Origin: Phoronis australis
Taxonomy: Eukaryota > Phoronida > Phoronidae
DNA: 64,000 nt
Reading direction: 5' to 3'
NCBI GenBank assembly: GCA_002633005.1
Contig: NMRA01000485.1
Location: 248,442 to 312,441 of the forward strand
Shown: positions 36,635 to 50,200 of the stretch, one piece after another
Position numbering within the stretch: the stretch's first letter is position 1
Layout: each line of letters starts with the position of its first letter
Position numbers and translations under genes: made by a program
Notes under the pieces: generated by a model
Database searches by the model: none
The model's input: the letters and a program-made list of their open reading frames with translations, nothing else
Told to the model about the DNA's origin: nothing

Positions 36635-39600
36635 ATGTCTGCCGAGGTTTCGTTGTCTGACGATGGAGAAACAGATGTGCAAAGAGATGAAAATATGAGG
36701 TGGGACACTAGCATTGGTCGACCCTCATTGGTTATCCAACAGTAACAGGGTTAAACAATTTTTTTCGTGTTGCTCTATCATTACACAAAATTTTATAACT
36801 TGTAAAATAATTACCAGGGCTTGGAATTGTCCTCTTTTGAGAGGATTTCCTCTTTTTTGGTTTCGATTTCTTCTGAATTAATTTCCAGTTTCCTTGTTTG
36901 ACATCTCTTATTTATCATTACTTCGACATAATTTGTGCAAAAAAACCACGTTTATTACAGGTAAATTTTACAGCACAAAAACTATTTCTATCACACAAGC
37001 CTATTTATTTCTGGAAGAATACATCACTTGGAAAGTTATCCTCTTTTTTTTCTCATTGGTCATTCCAAGCCCTGAATTACTCAAGATTACTTTTTTTGTT
37101 AAAATGTATTTCATATTTAAATTTGATTTCCACTATGTTCACACTCTGAAAACTGTCACTTTGAACCACGTGGTTAAAGGCTATCAATCTAGAGGGTGAT
37201 GACAGAGGAAAAAATACAGTGAAATCTGATTATTAAACTGTAAAGGTGGTATTCTGCCTGTATTTGCATGTGTAATGTAGAAGGACAAATACAGTTGAAC
37301 GACACTAAAGGGAATGAAAGACCTAACCGTACATGGAGAATGTTGTTTTGTTGTGGGATGTGTTTTACTCTCTTTTCTGTGTTTTTCCTGTTTGGCTGGT
37401 TTACTGAAGTCCTAGCTGTTCATTCATTAGTGACTATGGTTTCTTGCAGTGATGAAGCCAGTAAAGACAAGAAAAGACTTGCAGATGACATACACGGCCA
37501 AATTTCAGACACTGACGATACAAGTTCAAGGAGGTGACATTTTTTATATCAGTTTTGACCTACCAATTCCCATTAGTTTAAAGTACTGTCGTTATACCTA
37601 CCTGGAGTTGCACAGTTCAATGTAAGTATTTGAGGATTTAAAGATAAGAACCATAAGTTTCGTTGGAAATCGGTTGTGATTTTTACAACAAACACAGTTC
37701 CATGCAACTTTGAAGAAAAGTGGTAACTGATCAGAAATGATGAGAAATAAGTGAATAAGTGACTGGTTGATGGGAGCAACAGCTAAATTTTCTTGCAGTG
37801 ATGAGCGCAGTCAAGGCAAGAAAAGGTCAGCAGATGATGGAGACAGCCACACGTCTGATACTGAGGCAGCAGGTTCAAAGAGGTACTTTTTGTTTTGCTA
37901 GAACTCCATGCCTTGTCTCTCGCTATTGTTTTACATTTTTAGATTTTAAGTGTTAGCTCAAGATTATTTAGGACCATGTCAAGAAGTCTTTTGCCAAATA
38001 TCAACAAAACTATAGATTTTAACTTGGTAAAAGTATATATTTTGTGAAAGTAGAAGTCTGCTTTATTTGATCTGTGACTTCACTGGTTTGCCATTGATTT
38101 GGTCATGTGACCTTGTCATATAGCAACAACAAAAGGTACATTGACAGCAACACAATAGTATTTATGGGTATGAGGAAATTTCGTTTGATGTAAATGTATT
38201 GTAGTTAAAATCTCAAAAACACTGTTACAGTTTTCTAAGTGATCATTTCGTTTTTTCCGTTTTAAGCAACACACAGCCATGAAAGTCCTGTGTCTTGATA
38301 GCCCTTTATTCAGTAGTGGAACAATTCTTGCATTTTCTATAGTATCTGAATCCACACAAACATTTCAGAGATGTGATGTTCCAAAGTTAGCCAAATTTGG
38401 CATTTTCCTAATGTTCTACATAATCTCAATAGTGTTGAAGTCACCACTATCACGAATATCTCTAGGTGAAAAATGATCGCCAGCACATTAATTGCTAGAT
38501 GTACATTTGACATTTCTGTGGTGGAATATCAAAAGAAAAATTGTTGCAATCAAACCGCATTACAACGTGCCATGTTCATAAGTGTTCGCTCGCTTTTAAC
38601 ATTCTAGTTTACATGACCAAGCCAAATGCACCGAGTTCGAATTGATTTTGTTGCAGTCTTCAATCAATCAATTCAAAGGCAAACTTACAGTGACCTTCAG
38701 TTATCACAAGTGTTGAAATATCCCAGGGAGTTGGTTGCAACGCCGTTCAACTATACCTGTAATATCTCTCGTGAAGACCAATGACTACTAGACACCTATG
38801 TGTCAAAAACTCCCACGTTTTTTCAATAATTCATGTAAAGCGTGGTACCGCTTTGAATTGAGACGGTTGTCCATAAATCAGGGCACATGTTGTATCTTAT
38901 TTCATTTGAAGTTCTGATGCATGCATTGAAGTAAATGAAGAATTCGACCAATGAAACGAAAGGTTATAGACATTTGATCTGCCAATTATAATTCACGTCA
39001 TTGATTATTCAGGTTAAGGGATACTCGATGACAGTAGCACGTCAGCGACATTGCTTCAAATGTTATTCTAAGCAATTCTCTCAGATTATACTTCGTTTAA
39101 TGTAAACTGGATATTACGAATCCCATCTATTATTATCAAAGCTGGATTTTGTATGAAATAATAAAATTAGAGACCCACTGTCTTTGTTATTGACCTGGGT
39201 CAGGAAAATGAGTTTACCAGATTTGCTTGACTAGCAGAACTTCGTCATACATTTCTCTGATGTGCGTTCCTCTATCGAGATACAGCCTAAGGGCCAGTAA
39301 ATTAATTAGCAAGCATTGATTCTGTAATGGGGAATCGAAAAAGCTGTTTGTCCTCAAACTTAATTATTTTGAAGGTAAACTATAAACACAACACAATTAT
39401 TGGAAAGTATGCATAGTTTAAGAAAAACAAGGAGGGAACAAATTTCACTTTCAAAGTTGGTGCTGATTTAAGTCACTAAATTTTATAATCTCAGTTTGTT
39501 TCTTACTCAGATTAGAAGCCATTCCTGTGCAAGAAATGAAGCGACAATTCGTTATTGCTAGAGTCTGTGATACCGTGCTTGACGTTTGACATGTAAAATG

Positions 39601-41099
39601 GCCATACGGGACGTGTGAACTTGTAGCAATAATCTACTGTAATTTCAGGTTTCATCTATTTGTCTTTTATTTCTTGCTACTATTGTGGCCAAGAACCAAT
39701 TCAATTTTGTAACCGTAAGTTGTGAAAATCAAAAATTAATTTTTTTGATGGAAGGTAGTTTTACAAATGCTCGTTTGAATTCTGTTGTAGAGTCAAACTG
39801 GATGAGGATGTTGTTGATGTTAAGTCTTCTGGTGATGACTCTCAAGATGGCAGGAAGCAACCACCTGTCTCCAACATGGATGTAGACCTCAATCACAAGG
39901 ACGCAGAGTGTGTGGAAGACGGCGACAGTGACAAAGAGAACGATGGGGACGCACCGATGGATCTGAGTACTAAACCTCCAGGTAAATCACCGGACGTGAT
40001 CACTTTGTCAGACTCTGACTCTGAGGATAGTGCCGTCCACTACGCTGTGGATTTTGTACAACTGTCTCCAGAGGAAGAAGCAGCCCGCAACAAGTTGATA
40101 CGCAAACTGCAGACAGAGCTTCGCAATGAGGAGGCTAAACTCGTGTTGCTGAAGAAGATCCGACAGAGTCAACTGGCCTCTCAGCAGAGTACGGATATAA
40201 GCAAGGCTTCGCAGCGACTGGGAGTGTCTGCAGCCCCACTCCCTGTTATGAGAGGGGGCAACCATCATCCCATGACTAATGGCACCAAGTACATGTCATC
40301 GTCTCATCACTCTGGCAGGACGTCACAAGTGGGACCTCCGCCACTCGTCATGGCTCCCCGCCAGCAGACCACTCATCAGTCACTGACCTCTAGTCAAGTG
40401 CCAAGTTACAGGCAGACGCAGGCGCCGTCCCAGCCCCCTCAGCCAGTACAGACCCCAGAACAGCGTCAGGCTGCGGCTAAACTGGCTCTAAGGAAACAAC
40501 TGGAGAAGACTTTGCTTCAGATTCCTCCGCCCAAACCGCCGCCGCCCGAGATGAACTTCATTCCCAGCGTGGGCAGTAACGAGTTCATCATGTTGGTTGG
40601 GCTGGAGGAAGTCGTCAAGAGAATCTTAGACGCTGAGCAGGGCAAACCAGAGATGAAGTATGTCTTCAACCCATTCACATGTTGCCAGTGCAGTACAGAC
40701 TTCACTCCCGTGTGGAAGCGCAACAAGCCCGGCTCGAAGGAGGTCATCTGTGAGGTGTGCGTGACATCAAACACCAAGCGGGCCCTGAAGCAGGAGCATA
40801 CTAACCGCCTCAAGAGCGCCTTCGTCAAGGCCTTACAGCAGGAGCAGGAGATTGAGCAGCGCCTTAATAGCCAGGGTTCTTCCTCCCCAAGCCCCGCCAC
40901 GTCATCGCCCGTTAACTTAACCTCGTCGTACAAACCTTCAGCTGAACAGATGAGGCAACACCACAACCTAATTCAAGCTCACCAGGCACAGTTGCGCTCC
41001 CTTCAGGGATTCCAAGGAGCTAACTTCCCCTATCAGATGTCCTCGTCTAATCTACAACGTCAATTCCTGCTAGATATGATTCCAGCGTGGAAGAAGTGA
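36635..41099 (+). CDS. GATAD2: Transcriptional repressor p66 (GATAD2 homologue, NuRD subunit)
   Basis: Four coding exons: 36635-36699, 37450-37533, 37799-37882 and 39791-41099, with all internal junctions in phase 2, giving 513 aa. p66 is the NuRD subunit that links MBD2/3 to CHD4 in histone-deacetylating chromatin remodelling in the nucleus. Conserved region 1, the MBD-binding coiled coil, is at about 169-206 (KLIRKLQTELRNEEAKLVLL and following). RQAAAKLALRKQLEKTLLQI and PPPEMNFIPSV match the family closely. The GATA-type zinc finger has CX2C-X19-CX2C cysteines at 375, 378, 398 and 401, followed by the conserved RLKSAFVKALQQEQEIEQRL. The C-terminus LLDMIPAWKK matches the p66 end. Exons 2 and 3 are tandem duplicates (separate entries). 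The single-copy vertebrate-style GATAD2A/B split is not resolved here. Confidence 0.96.
36815..37074 (+). mobile_element. CAGGGCTTGG-family MITE in p66 intron 1
   Basis: The ends CAGGGCTTGGAAT and ATTCCAAGCCCTG are perfect inverses. Identical 6-bp direct repeats AATTAC flank it at 36809-36814 and 37075-37080. It is 260 bp with no credible coding frame, and its interior matches the element at 19578-19811. Confidence 0.9.
37450..37533 (+). CDS. GATAD2: p66 exon 2 (first copy of duplicated exon)
   Basis: 84 nt in phase 2 at both ends, encoding SDEASKDKKRLADD and an acidic/serine stretch. The acceptor TTTCTTGCAG is the same ten bases as that of exon 3, and both exons start TGATGA and end in AAG/AGG AG. 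Because it is phase-symmetric it can be skipped without a frameshift. Confidence 0.85.
37799..37882 (+). CDS. GATAD2: p66 exon 3 (second copy of duplicated exon)
   Basis: 84 nt in phase 2 at both ends, encoding SDERSQGKKRSADDGD and SDTEAAGSK. It shares the layout SDE-S-KKR-ADD-SDT-S with exon 2. It sits nearer the downstream sequence RVKLDE, which resembles the KKIKM region of vertebrate p66, so it may be the ancestral copy (inference). Confidence 0.85.
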
Positions 41100-41340
41100 A
41101 GTCTTTGAACAATTTGTACGTCTTGTGGACAGTTTTATATATTGAAGTAGATTCAGTTTTGACAACTGAGAAAGGCCAGTCAGTTTATCAGTGTTTATGG
41201 TTCCTTAATTGTGAACTGTTTATTGCGGAGGCTATAAAACCATAGTGTTAAAGGTATATTGAGCGCTGTTAGGGTAATATTACTATTACCTTGGGATAAC
41301 CCGTTTTAATTTTAAGACAGTCCTTGAAATAGTGTTGTGA

Positions 41341-41346
41341 AATAAA
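41341..41346 (+). terminator. Candidate polyadenylation signal of p66
   Basis: AATAAA about 240 nt after the p66 stop codon, the first such hexamer downstream that I found. Assigned by position only. Confidence 0.45.
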
Positions 41347-42386
41347 CAAAGTTAACACTTCTTTTCTATGGTTATACTGTGGCCGAAATGGACCTCCCAG
41401 GTGTTTTTATTTTACAGTGTTTTGAAGATATTGATGTAACGCTCGATATACCTTTCACTCACTTCATCATTTTAGCTCTGGCTCACCAGATTTCCTGATA
41501 GTTGACTAATAGTGTTTCTTTGTTTGTAGAAAACTCGTATTATTACAATCTAGTTTAAAATCTTTAGTATTTTTGTGTTCATGCCACTCATGCATCAAGC
41601 TGCAATATTGACAAGTCTACGCATTCACCAAATATCTCCCAGATTTTAACTCCGGAAAGTTTCCATTTTCAGAAAGCAGAACACCTGTAGAGATTTTGTT
41701 TTTGCAATTTTATTAATAATTGGATCACGTGGTTATGTCTTTTTAGTAAAAAGTAAAACAAAAGCAAGGTACATTCCTGGCAATGAGCAAATTTTATTTG
41801 TTCTAAACGTCGAGCTCTCAATAACTTTATTTAACAGTTTTCTAAAATATTCCGTGTTTGCAACTTCTGTTTTTTTCAAGAAACTCATTCAATTCCAATT
41901 TTTGAATGACAGTTTTGAACAGCGTTTCGAAAAATACTGCATAAATTATTGTATGTGAAAGTTACATACCAGTTCGATTAACTGTTTCTGATATTTGATG
42001 TTCTGAAGTTAGCCAAATTTGGACATTTTTTTCAAGAGTCCTGTGGAAAATCTTGCCAGCAGTATCAACCACTATGTATAGCAAACACTCTCAAAACTTA
42101 TAAAGTTGGCTTTAACTGAAGTTTGCAGAACCGAAATCGACTTGTGAACAGTGTAATTGGATTAAGACTCTAGAGGAATGAAATATTAAAAGTTAATATC
42201 AAAAACCATGCACTGTGTAACATTTGACTGCAGTAGCATTCTTAATGTGTGCATTTCCAATGAAAGATTTTTGTAAACATAAGCCAGCAAAACCCCAAAA
42301 TTAACCCAGTCGCCTCGAGCATGAAAGGATACACCTCTTGCTTATTGTTGATTGAGTTTCTCAAGAATATGCTGTTTCATCAGACA

Positions 42387-42794
42387 CAGGGCTTGGAATG
42401 ACCAATGACTAAAAAAAAAAAAAAAAACGTTACTACCATCAGTAGCATGCGTCTGCGTCCTTTTCGCTCGCCCGTCCACTCCCAACCCACACAAATTTGG
42501 CTGCAGAGCGGTAGTATTTGTCGCCGCGCTTACCAATAACACGAGCCGCCATTGAAAATCAGACCACGCTTTACCCAGATGCCCCGGCAATGTTGACAAT
42601 TTACGTTCCTCCGAAACATAAAGACTTCCGCTTTCCGAGGTGAACGTCGTCTGCAACGCCGCGGTAAGAAAGGAATTTGCCGCGGAAATTTCATATCAAA
42701 TCCGATTTTTTTACGCGGAAATATTATAAAAAAAGCGGAAAGCACATTTCAAAAAAGCGGAAATCCGTGTTTCCGCGGAAAATTCCAAGCCCTG
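42387..42794 (+). mobile_element. CAGGGCTTGG-family MITE, CGCGGAAA interior
   Basis: The ends are CAGGGCTTGGAAT and ATTCCAAGCCCTG, with 6-bp target duplication CAGACA at 42381-42386 and 42795-42800. The interior has an A tract near the left end and several CGCGGAAA words near the right. It is nearly the same as the element at 51416-51933. Minus-strand open frames shared by the two copies look fortuitous. Confidence 0.9.
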
Positions 42795-44233
42795 CAGACA
42801 GTCTCACACGAAATTTAGAGACTTAATTTGTGTTCCGGACCACAACAACTAAAACTGCATTATGCCCTGTTTAACTTAGCTCACAAACCATAATCAAATT
42901 GACCCTTCTATCCTCAGACTGATAAAATAGGTTTGAAATTCCTAATATTTCTTACGGAGACCGGATTCCATTACCATTACCAACTCCAATATTGAAACCA
43001 TCAGCAACTAGAGAATACCCTTCAGAGTTTATTGAGGTTGGCTAACGTAACCCTAAAATTGGGGATTCGAAAATGGAGCATATAGGCATTGCCCGCGACT
43101 TTATTAGGCAGCAATTAAAGATCAAAATAACATGTTTTCAAATCCCAAAGCACTTCTATTAAGAATTCAACGTTGACAATGGCAAAATGTGGCTTTAAAT
43201 AAAACTGGCCAAGTTGGGTTCAATCGTTACCAGTGCTCTGCTTCTATTATGTTTTAAAACTAGAAACAAAGCTATCGGTTTCCCCCAAGTTGCTCCCACT
43301 ATCAACATTATTGCCTTTTGTTGCACATGTAAACGACTCGAGGGGTACAACGAAAGAAATATTGCACTAAAATGGTGGGAGATTTACCTGCCCCATACAC
43401 AAGCACGTAAAATACCCAAAGTGCCGCAGAGAGGTAAATTTTTCAGATTTTGACTTGTCTGTGATCAGTATGGGGCATCAGAACGGTGCATATTCTTAAA
43501 TGGACAGGTGCTGACATCTTGCTTATTTACAGACATGTTCCTCTTCTTCCGGTCTGTAATGACCAATCAATCAATAATCATTAATTTTATTTTAGTGACC
43601 CATAACAATTGCCACCCAGCCACAACTTGGACTTATAAGTCACTATTTTCAAAGAACGTATTAACTACGAGTCTTTTCCAAATGTGATATTTTTATTACG
43701 ACATGCAGTGAAAAAATTTGCCTCTACAAACATGTTCCACAGTGAGTTTTCTTGATTAGAAGTAATTGATTACAAAGAACATAATAATATTGATTAGAAA
43801 ATAACAGCAGAAACTTATCGCACAAGACAGTAATAAACCTTATTTAACTTGTGACAATAATGTAGTTCGGTCCTGTTCTCTTCTATGGGATTGCCAACTG
43901 AGAGACAACAAAATATAGATTGTAAATTGTCTAATACAGAGAAAGCAGTCGAGTGTTTTAATAGATCGCATCACTTTGTTGCTGGATCACAGGAACATAA
44001 CCCACACTGCAAATATTTAAGCTCAGATATCCCGAGACACAGCGACACTGCCAACATCATGCTGGCAGAATTGACAGACGGACAGTAGTCAACACAGCAC
44101 CATTAAGTCATTCACCAGCACATGGACCAAGTAAGCCTCTCTGTGGAACCTTTGTCCTTAATCAAACCCCATAAGTACCATACACTGACAGTCTTCCACT
44201 GGTAACTCCTTGTAACAGTTTATAAAACTGGCA

Positions 44234-47200
44234 TTAGCTAACAGACTTGAGCTCCACTTCAAATACTAGCGTGCTATTGGCTGGAATTGGACCGCTCCGC
44301 TGGCCTCCATAGCTAAAAAGAATAATATTATATGACAAAGAAGAAAAACAAGAGAGGGGAAATTAAATGAGCGACGATCATACATTCATCAACAATGAAG
44401 AGGGTATGATTTTAAAAAACAAAGCTTATTTTTGGTTTTGATTGTAGATAGTTGCATAGCAGTGTTCTCACCAACATCAAACTCAAGCGTGGTAATAATG
44501 ACAAAATGCTGTCAATCACAATGCTCAGCTAAGTGTCGAAGACTAGTGACTCAACATTTTGGTACCACTAAAAGTACTGTACAGCCATGACTGATACAAC
44601 AATCATCTAAAACCCGAACGGCTCACAATTTGAGCGTGATAGTCTGATTTGAATGTGGCGCCCACCACAATCACAATCCCTAGTGGGAACGCTGCATTGA
44701 GGGAAACTCAACACCATGAGAGTGACAAATGGAGGGCAGTGCGTTACTGACAGTTTGGTAAGGACAAACTAACCCTAATACAGTAATGTGAACACTACTC
44801 AAATTTAGTTGCCAATGGTTACTCGCTTTTTATTCACTCACTCTCCTCAAACGCGACGGACGAGCATGAAAGTACCATACTGGCTATTGTTGACTTTTAT
44901 CGTAAGTACAAAAGATTCACGACATAACCTTGACAGCCATCTAGTCTCAAAGAATTCGATGCTTCGAGTTTGAGGTCAAATAGCAGTCTCATTCCTCTCT
45001 GAAAATACATTTCAAATTCCCCTGAACATGACACGCACGTACCCCTGAGAAGGAGGAACTGTTATTCTTCGTTTGCTTCCCACTTTCATGCCTGGAATGG
45101 ACAGCAAAACATGAACCACAAAATGAAAGAATCTCAAAACAATCGATACACATGCGATGTGCGACAAAGCCATGCATGTACTGACGACAATGGAGTATCC
45201 AGAGAAAATAACAAAAATTATTTCTGACAAAGGTACGACATTTTACTCCACAGTTAATAGTCAAATTACATTTTTGCCCAGGGGCTGACACCTGGTTCAC
45301 ACACAAACTGACTGCAACCCCTGTGGTTCCACAACTTTTGCAACCAGCAGAAACATGAACAAATGCAAGGATGTAAGATAATTTATGCAAACACCTGTGT
45401 TGGTGGTTTGAGTTATCCCAAAATTGGTGACGTTGTCACTAGCACTTCCTGAAGTCAGACTGGATACTTCAAAGGACACACATGCTTTGCCTAGGAGCGA
45501 TTTTGTTTGTCGTTGCACTCATTAATGAATGTGCTCAACCATCAACTTCTGCTTTCAAAACTGCGATGCGGATGGTTAGAAATGAACTTTACAGTAGTTT
45601 TCAAAAGTGCACAGTGTTGCTATTCGACAAATTTCTTCACACAAAACCTCGACTAAATGTTCATTTCTTTTTGATCCATTCCAATGCTGGCTACATATCA
45701 ACAAAATCTCCACAGCTGTTGCTCTGCGCACTTTGTCAAAATCCCAAAAATTTACTGCGCAAAGCCATTCACAAATAAACAATTAGTGAGTAGATACAAC
45801 AATGACTAATTAAACTCTTGACAAAATTTCGTCGACAAAAACACTATTTTATTACCACAAAATTTCGATTAAACTGACAAATAATTCTAGCAAAAAAATT
45901 GTCAGATTGATAAAACTTGAGTTCAGTCAAAGTCTGCACAATTCATTCTGAAAACAACTGTAAAATGGAAAGAAATGACCCCTACACAGGCAACAAAATT
46001 TGTCCAGAAAAAAACCTCAATTGGTGCTTCAACCACTGAAAAACCACTAACACTTTCACAACACTCATGTGAACGCAGTACGAGCTGGACTGTCTGCGCT
46101 TCAGGGTATCCTTTCCACTATCAGCGTTTGGAAATCATGTGGAGATAACTGAGCTGCTACGAGGCTTTTCAATACATCAACATCTGACAGAATTCAATCC
46201 AGTTTACGTTGAAAGTGAAATTAGCTTATGGGATTAAACCCGAAATACTGCACAAGTCAAAAGAAATTAGGATGTTACCTGCTAGCCCGTGATCCCAGCC
46301 TTTAATCACCTCACCCTTGCCCAGCTTAAACTTGAATGGCTTGCCTCCCGTACACGCGTCAAACTGCTTGCCATTTTGTAGCAGCTTGCCAGAGTAGTAA
46401 ACTCCAACCTGCATTAGAGGAACATTGTGCATGAGATATGTACCTGTGCTTTACTGCAACTTTCAAAAGGCCTGCAAATTCGATCCGTTTCACGTTTCTT
46501 TTGGCTACAAATGTTGAAACTAGATCAACGCAAAGCGTTGAAAGGTGCACCCGACTGCACCGCAAACAGCATACTTCTAGTGGTGTCTATTAACTATCAG
46601 ATCAATAATGTGGGGATAGGTCGTGGTAGTACAGTTGGGTCACCCAGTTCTTAGTTGAATGGTAGATAGTTGGTCAACAAGGTAGCAACAGCAAGTTGAT
46701 AGAGAGCAGCATAGAAACTAACACAGTCGTTGAGTTAATACCGATTCAAAAAGTTCATTAACCCTAACAACATTATATAATTATATAAAGTGAATAGAAT
46801 ATGCGTGGGTTGTGAGTGCAATATTGAAAGTTCCGGTGATTTCATCCAAATCATAAGCATGAATGGAGTCTGGACAGCTGTATGGCATATAGGGTTTCAC
46901 TATGAGTGGGCGCTGGTAGTGACATAGTAAACAACAACACAAGGATGTCCCGGAATTGTTATGTAACATAAACTGTTTTGTTGGGATTGTACTTCGTAGG
47001 AAATGATGAAACTTGAACTTAATGAACTTCATGAGAATTCATGACACAATTTGGTCACTGAGATGTCAAACCTGAAAAAGGACTGGTGCTGGCGCATTTC
47101 AATCATATATGTCTCTGTGAAGGATCCATTAATAAAAAAATGTTTCAAAATTTTGACAAAAATCAAGCAATACTTTGTCAAAAAACTGAAACGGCCAACA

Positions 47201-50200
47201 GCAGGCGCTACAGTAGACCAATCTGTCTTCAGATGCTGGAGAATCCCAGCCATAAATCCTTGTTTTATTAAATTCTTTCCAGCAATAATTGACAGACAGG
47301 AAAATGTACTCAAAAACTAAAATTGCATCGTCTGAAAATGTACTCAAAAACTAAAATTGCATCGTCTGAAAATGTACTCAAAAACTAAAATTGCATCGTC
47401 TGAAAATGTACTAGTGACGGATCTTTCCAACCACACTTCTGTGTTAACTTACAGCGAAATTTGTCAAGTCATTTTGCCAAAAAGTGACAGGCAATGAACT
47501 TGTCATTGAAAACTAAAATGCCCAACAGGAGTGCCACAGCAGTCCAAATGCACGTCTAACACTTTCTACATTTTGTATCTCACAAGACTTTTTGTTTTCT
47601 CTTCTGTTTCAGTGTACTTATCATTCATTTCATTTTTTTCACTAGTAATTGAAGGGGGCACTGCTGAACAGCAGTCAGATAAAGCAGGCCACTCTCTCAA
47701 CATAAAACAAAATACAAACATCACCACACAAACACAGGACAACTACTCACAGTTTTGCCAGACTTTGCCTCAGGACCATGCCCTTCCTTCAGTTCCTCTA
47801 CTGTGGTTCCCCCGGCAACGACCCGTTTGACTGGTGTCTTGGAGGGCTTGGTCGTATTTGCTGTAGGAGTTTTCTTCTGCAGCCACAAAAGGAGAAGATC
47901 ACGCCATCATGCCATTTCTCATCACAGATTAAAACCAACAGAAGGCACTTAGACTAGCGACTTGATCAAAAGTTAAAGTTCTAGGCATTCTTCACCTTAT
48001 AGAACAAATATGTTCAAATTTAAGAAATGGGATTGTGCGTGAATAATCTTAACTTGGTGTTCGGATCAGTTCACTCAAGTCAGATTCGTCGATTGAGTAC
48101 CTCATATTGACATGGAAACTGTTAGGTCATGACATGACCCAGAGCCAGTGTGCGGTACAGATTCACGAATGTTAATAGCCTACAAAATGTGCTACTTACA
48201 CTATCAGCTGGTGTGTTTGTCTTGTTCTCAACCTCTCCTGCTTGTTCTTTTTTCAGTTTCTTTTTTAGCCGCTTCTTTTGCGACTTGCTCAACTGCGAGT
48301 TGTCAACCTGAAAATGATGTCGCAAGATTCGACATAATTAAGAAACGTTATCCTTTAGCTTCCTCTCCCTGTTGTGGCCAACTGCGTCACGGCAAAACAT
48401 AGAACAAAAGGTCAAAAGCACAGCACAAGACAAAAGTATTCAGCCAAAAATGACCCAGGAATTCCCTGTCATAAGGCTGGACGGAAGCCGAAACCATCAT
48501 AAAAGTAGTCTTCTCTTGCGACTGAGAATGAAACTGGCTAAGCTATTCTGCAAATAATTTTGCACAAATAATAGTCATTACCAGCTATTTTTTGCAGTCG
48601 GCACACAGAGTTAGCCGTCATGGCTGAGAAATGTCAGCTTGTGTCAATGCAATACCAAATAAAGATTCTTCTCATGTAAACAAAAGTAAGTCCATAAGCC
48701 ATTTATTGCACACAGCACTTGCAACAATCAAATACACGTGCATTGTCGTCCAACGCAGGTTTTAATGTCAATTAACTTTATTTTCTAAAAGCGTTTTGTA
48801 GACAAAACCCAAAATACCTTTTGCCAATGTGCTGAGGAACACATCAGTGTCATCAAAACTGGCCAATCATCCCTTAGAAAGACAAACTAAACACAATTTT
48901 TGAACTTCTGCACCATACCTGAATTTTCATGGACTGAAAAGAAACCCTTTGCAGTTTTGTAATCGTGTACTGGTGTTCAGTCTTAGGAATTAGCGCTAGG
49001 TGACACACATCTCATATTAAGTCCTGGGTCCTGAATTCCATCCTAGCACTCCACATACCTTATCCCCTTTCCCACTAGGTGTCACTGCCTCCTTGTTGGC
49101 CTGTTTCCCAGCCACTTTCCCTTGTTGTCCCTTCTCGGCCTTCTTGCTCTTCTGTTTTTCTTGTTTTGCCGGCTTCTCGTAACTACCAGTGGAGTCCTCC
49201 GACACCCCATCATCAGACTCTACAGCTGGCAGTTCAAGATCATCCTCCTCATCTGCAGGCAAGAAAACATTGCTCACTAGGTGGCAGTGCGCCAGCTGCA
49301 CTTGGGAACAGAAACAGACAATTTGCACAAAACTGGCATTGTGGGACGTTGCCTATGAGCCTATTTCCGAAATGGAAGTTTTTCAAAACAATATCAGTTG
49401 AGTATTTTAAACATGCTTGTCTGGCATAGTCTGGTGTCTGGCATAGTCTGGTGTCTGGCATAGTCTGGTGTCTGGTATAGTCTGGTGTCCGTTCCACAAG
49501 TGCAAGTCAAGAATTAATTTGGCTGAGGACATTTGACCAATTACGCACTTTGAATTAATTCATTTCGGAGCAAAAGAAATCACCTGAAGTAACTCTCGTA
49601 GCCGTGGCAACAGACTGTTCAACACGTGAAACATCAACTAGCAGCTGTGTGATTTGGGTTTTCGGAACACATAAACCTCGACTGAGAAAAACTGGATATA
49701 AACCAGTTATAGTAAAAACACTATCCTAAATGGCCACACTGGCTGGCAACATAGTTTGTGTTGTTTACAATCTGCATTAATTGAACTCCGAACTTTAAAT
49801 AGTCATGCAAATTTCCTGCAACTCAGACATTGGATAATTACAGAATGTCTTTATAGTCCAGAAATTAACACTGAAAGTTTGACCATAAAACAGCAAAACT
49901 GAATCTGGTCTGTGGCCAACTCATTATGAAACCGGTGCCTCGTGGTTTAAAGAAAAAAAGACATGTTTGCATAACTTTAGCGAATTTTTTTCTTCTAAAT
50001 CTACCCAATGTATCTTGGCAAGATTGTTTTAACTATCTGGCTTGGCAACTGAGGCACAATCACCGACGTAATGGCCTTAATTTGACTGGTTATGACTCAC
50101 AGAGGCATCGGGTGATTTTTTTCTTTCTGAAAACTGGGTAAAATTACTAGAAAATATGGTACGATGACATCAAATTTCTAAAAATACAGACCAGAAACAA

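Larger units (their letters stand above)
41100..44233. other. Convergent intergenic region, p66 to nucleoplasmin-FKBP
   Basis: Holds the 3' ends of both genes, a p66 polyadenylation signal candidate AATAAA at 41341-41346, a minus-strand candidate (TTTATT) at 43692-43697 for the FKBP, and one CAGGGCTTGG-family element. No coding exon was recognised. Confidence 0.6.

Noticed and set aside
40517-40966. 149-residue minus-strand open frame
   Set aside because: Antisense shadow of the p66 zinc-finger exon.
42342-42745. Minus-strand open frames shared with 51412-51884
   Set aside because: Both lie in copies of one MITE, differ by indels and end in homopolymer translation; they are a shared repeat, not conserved protein.
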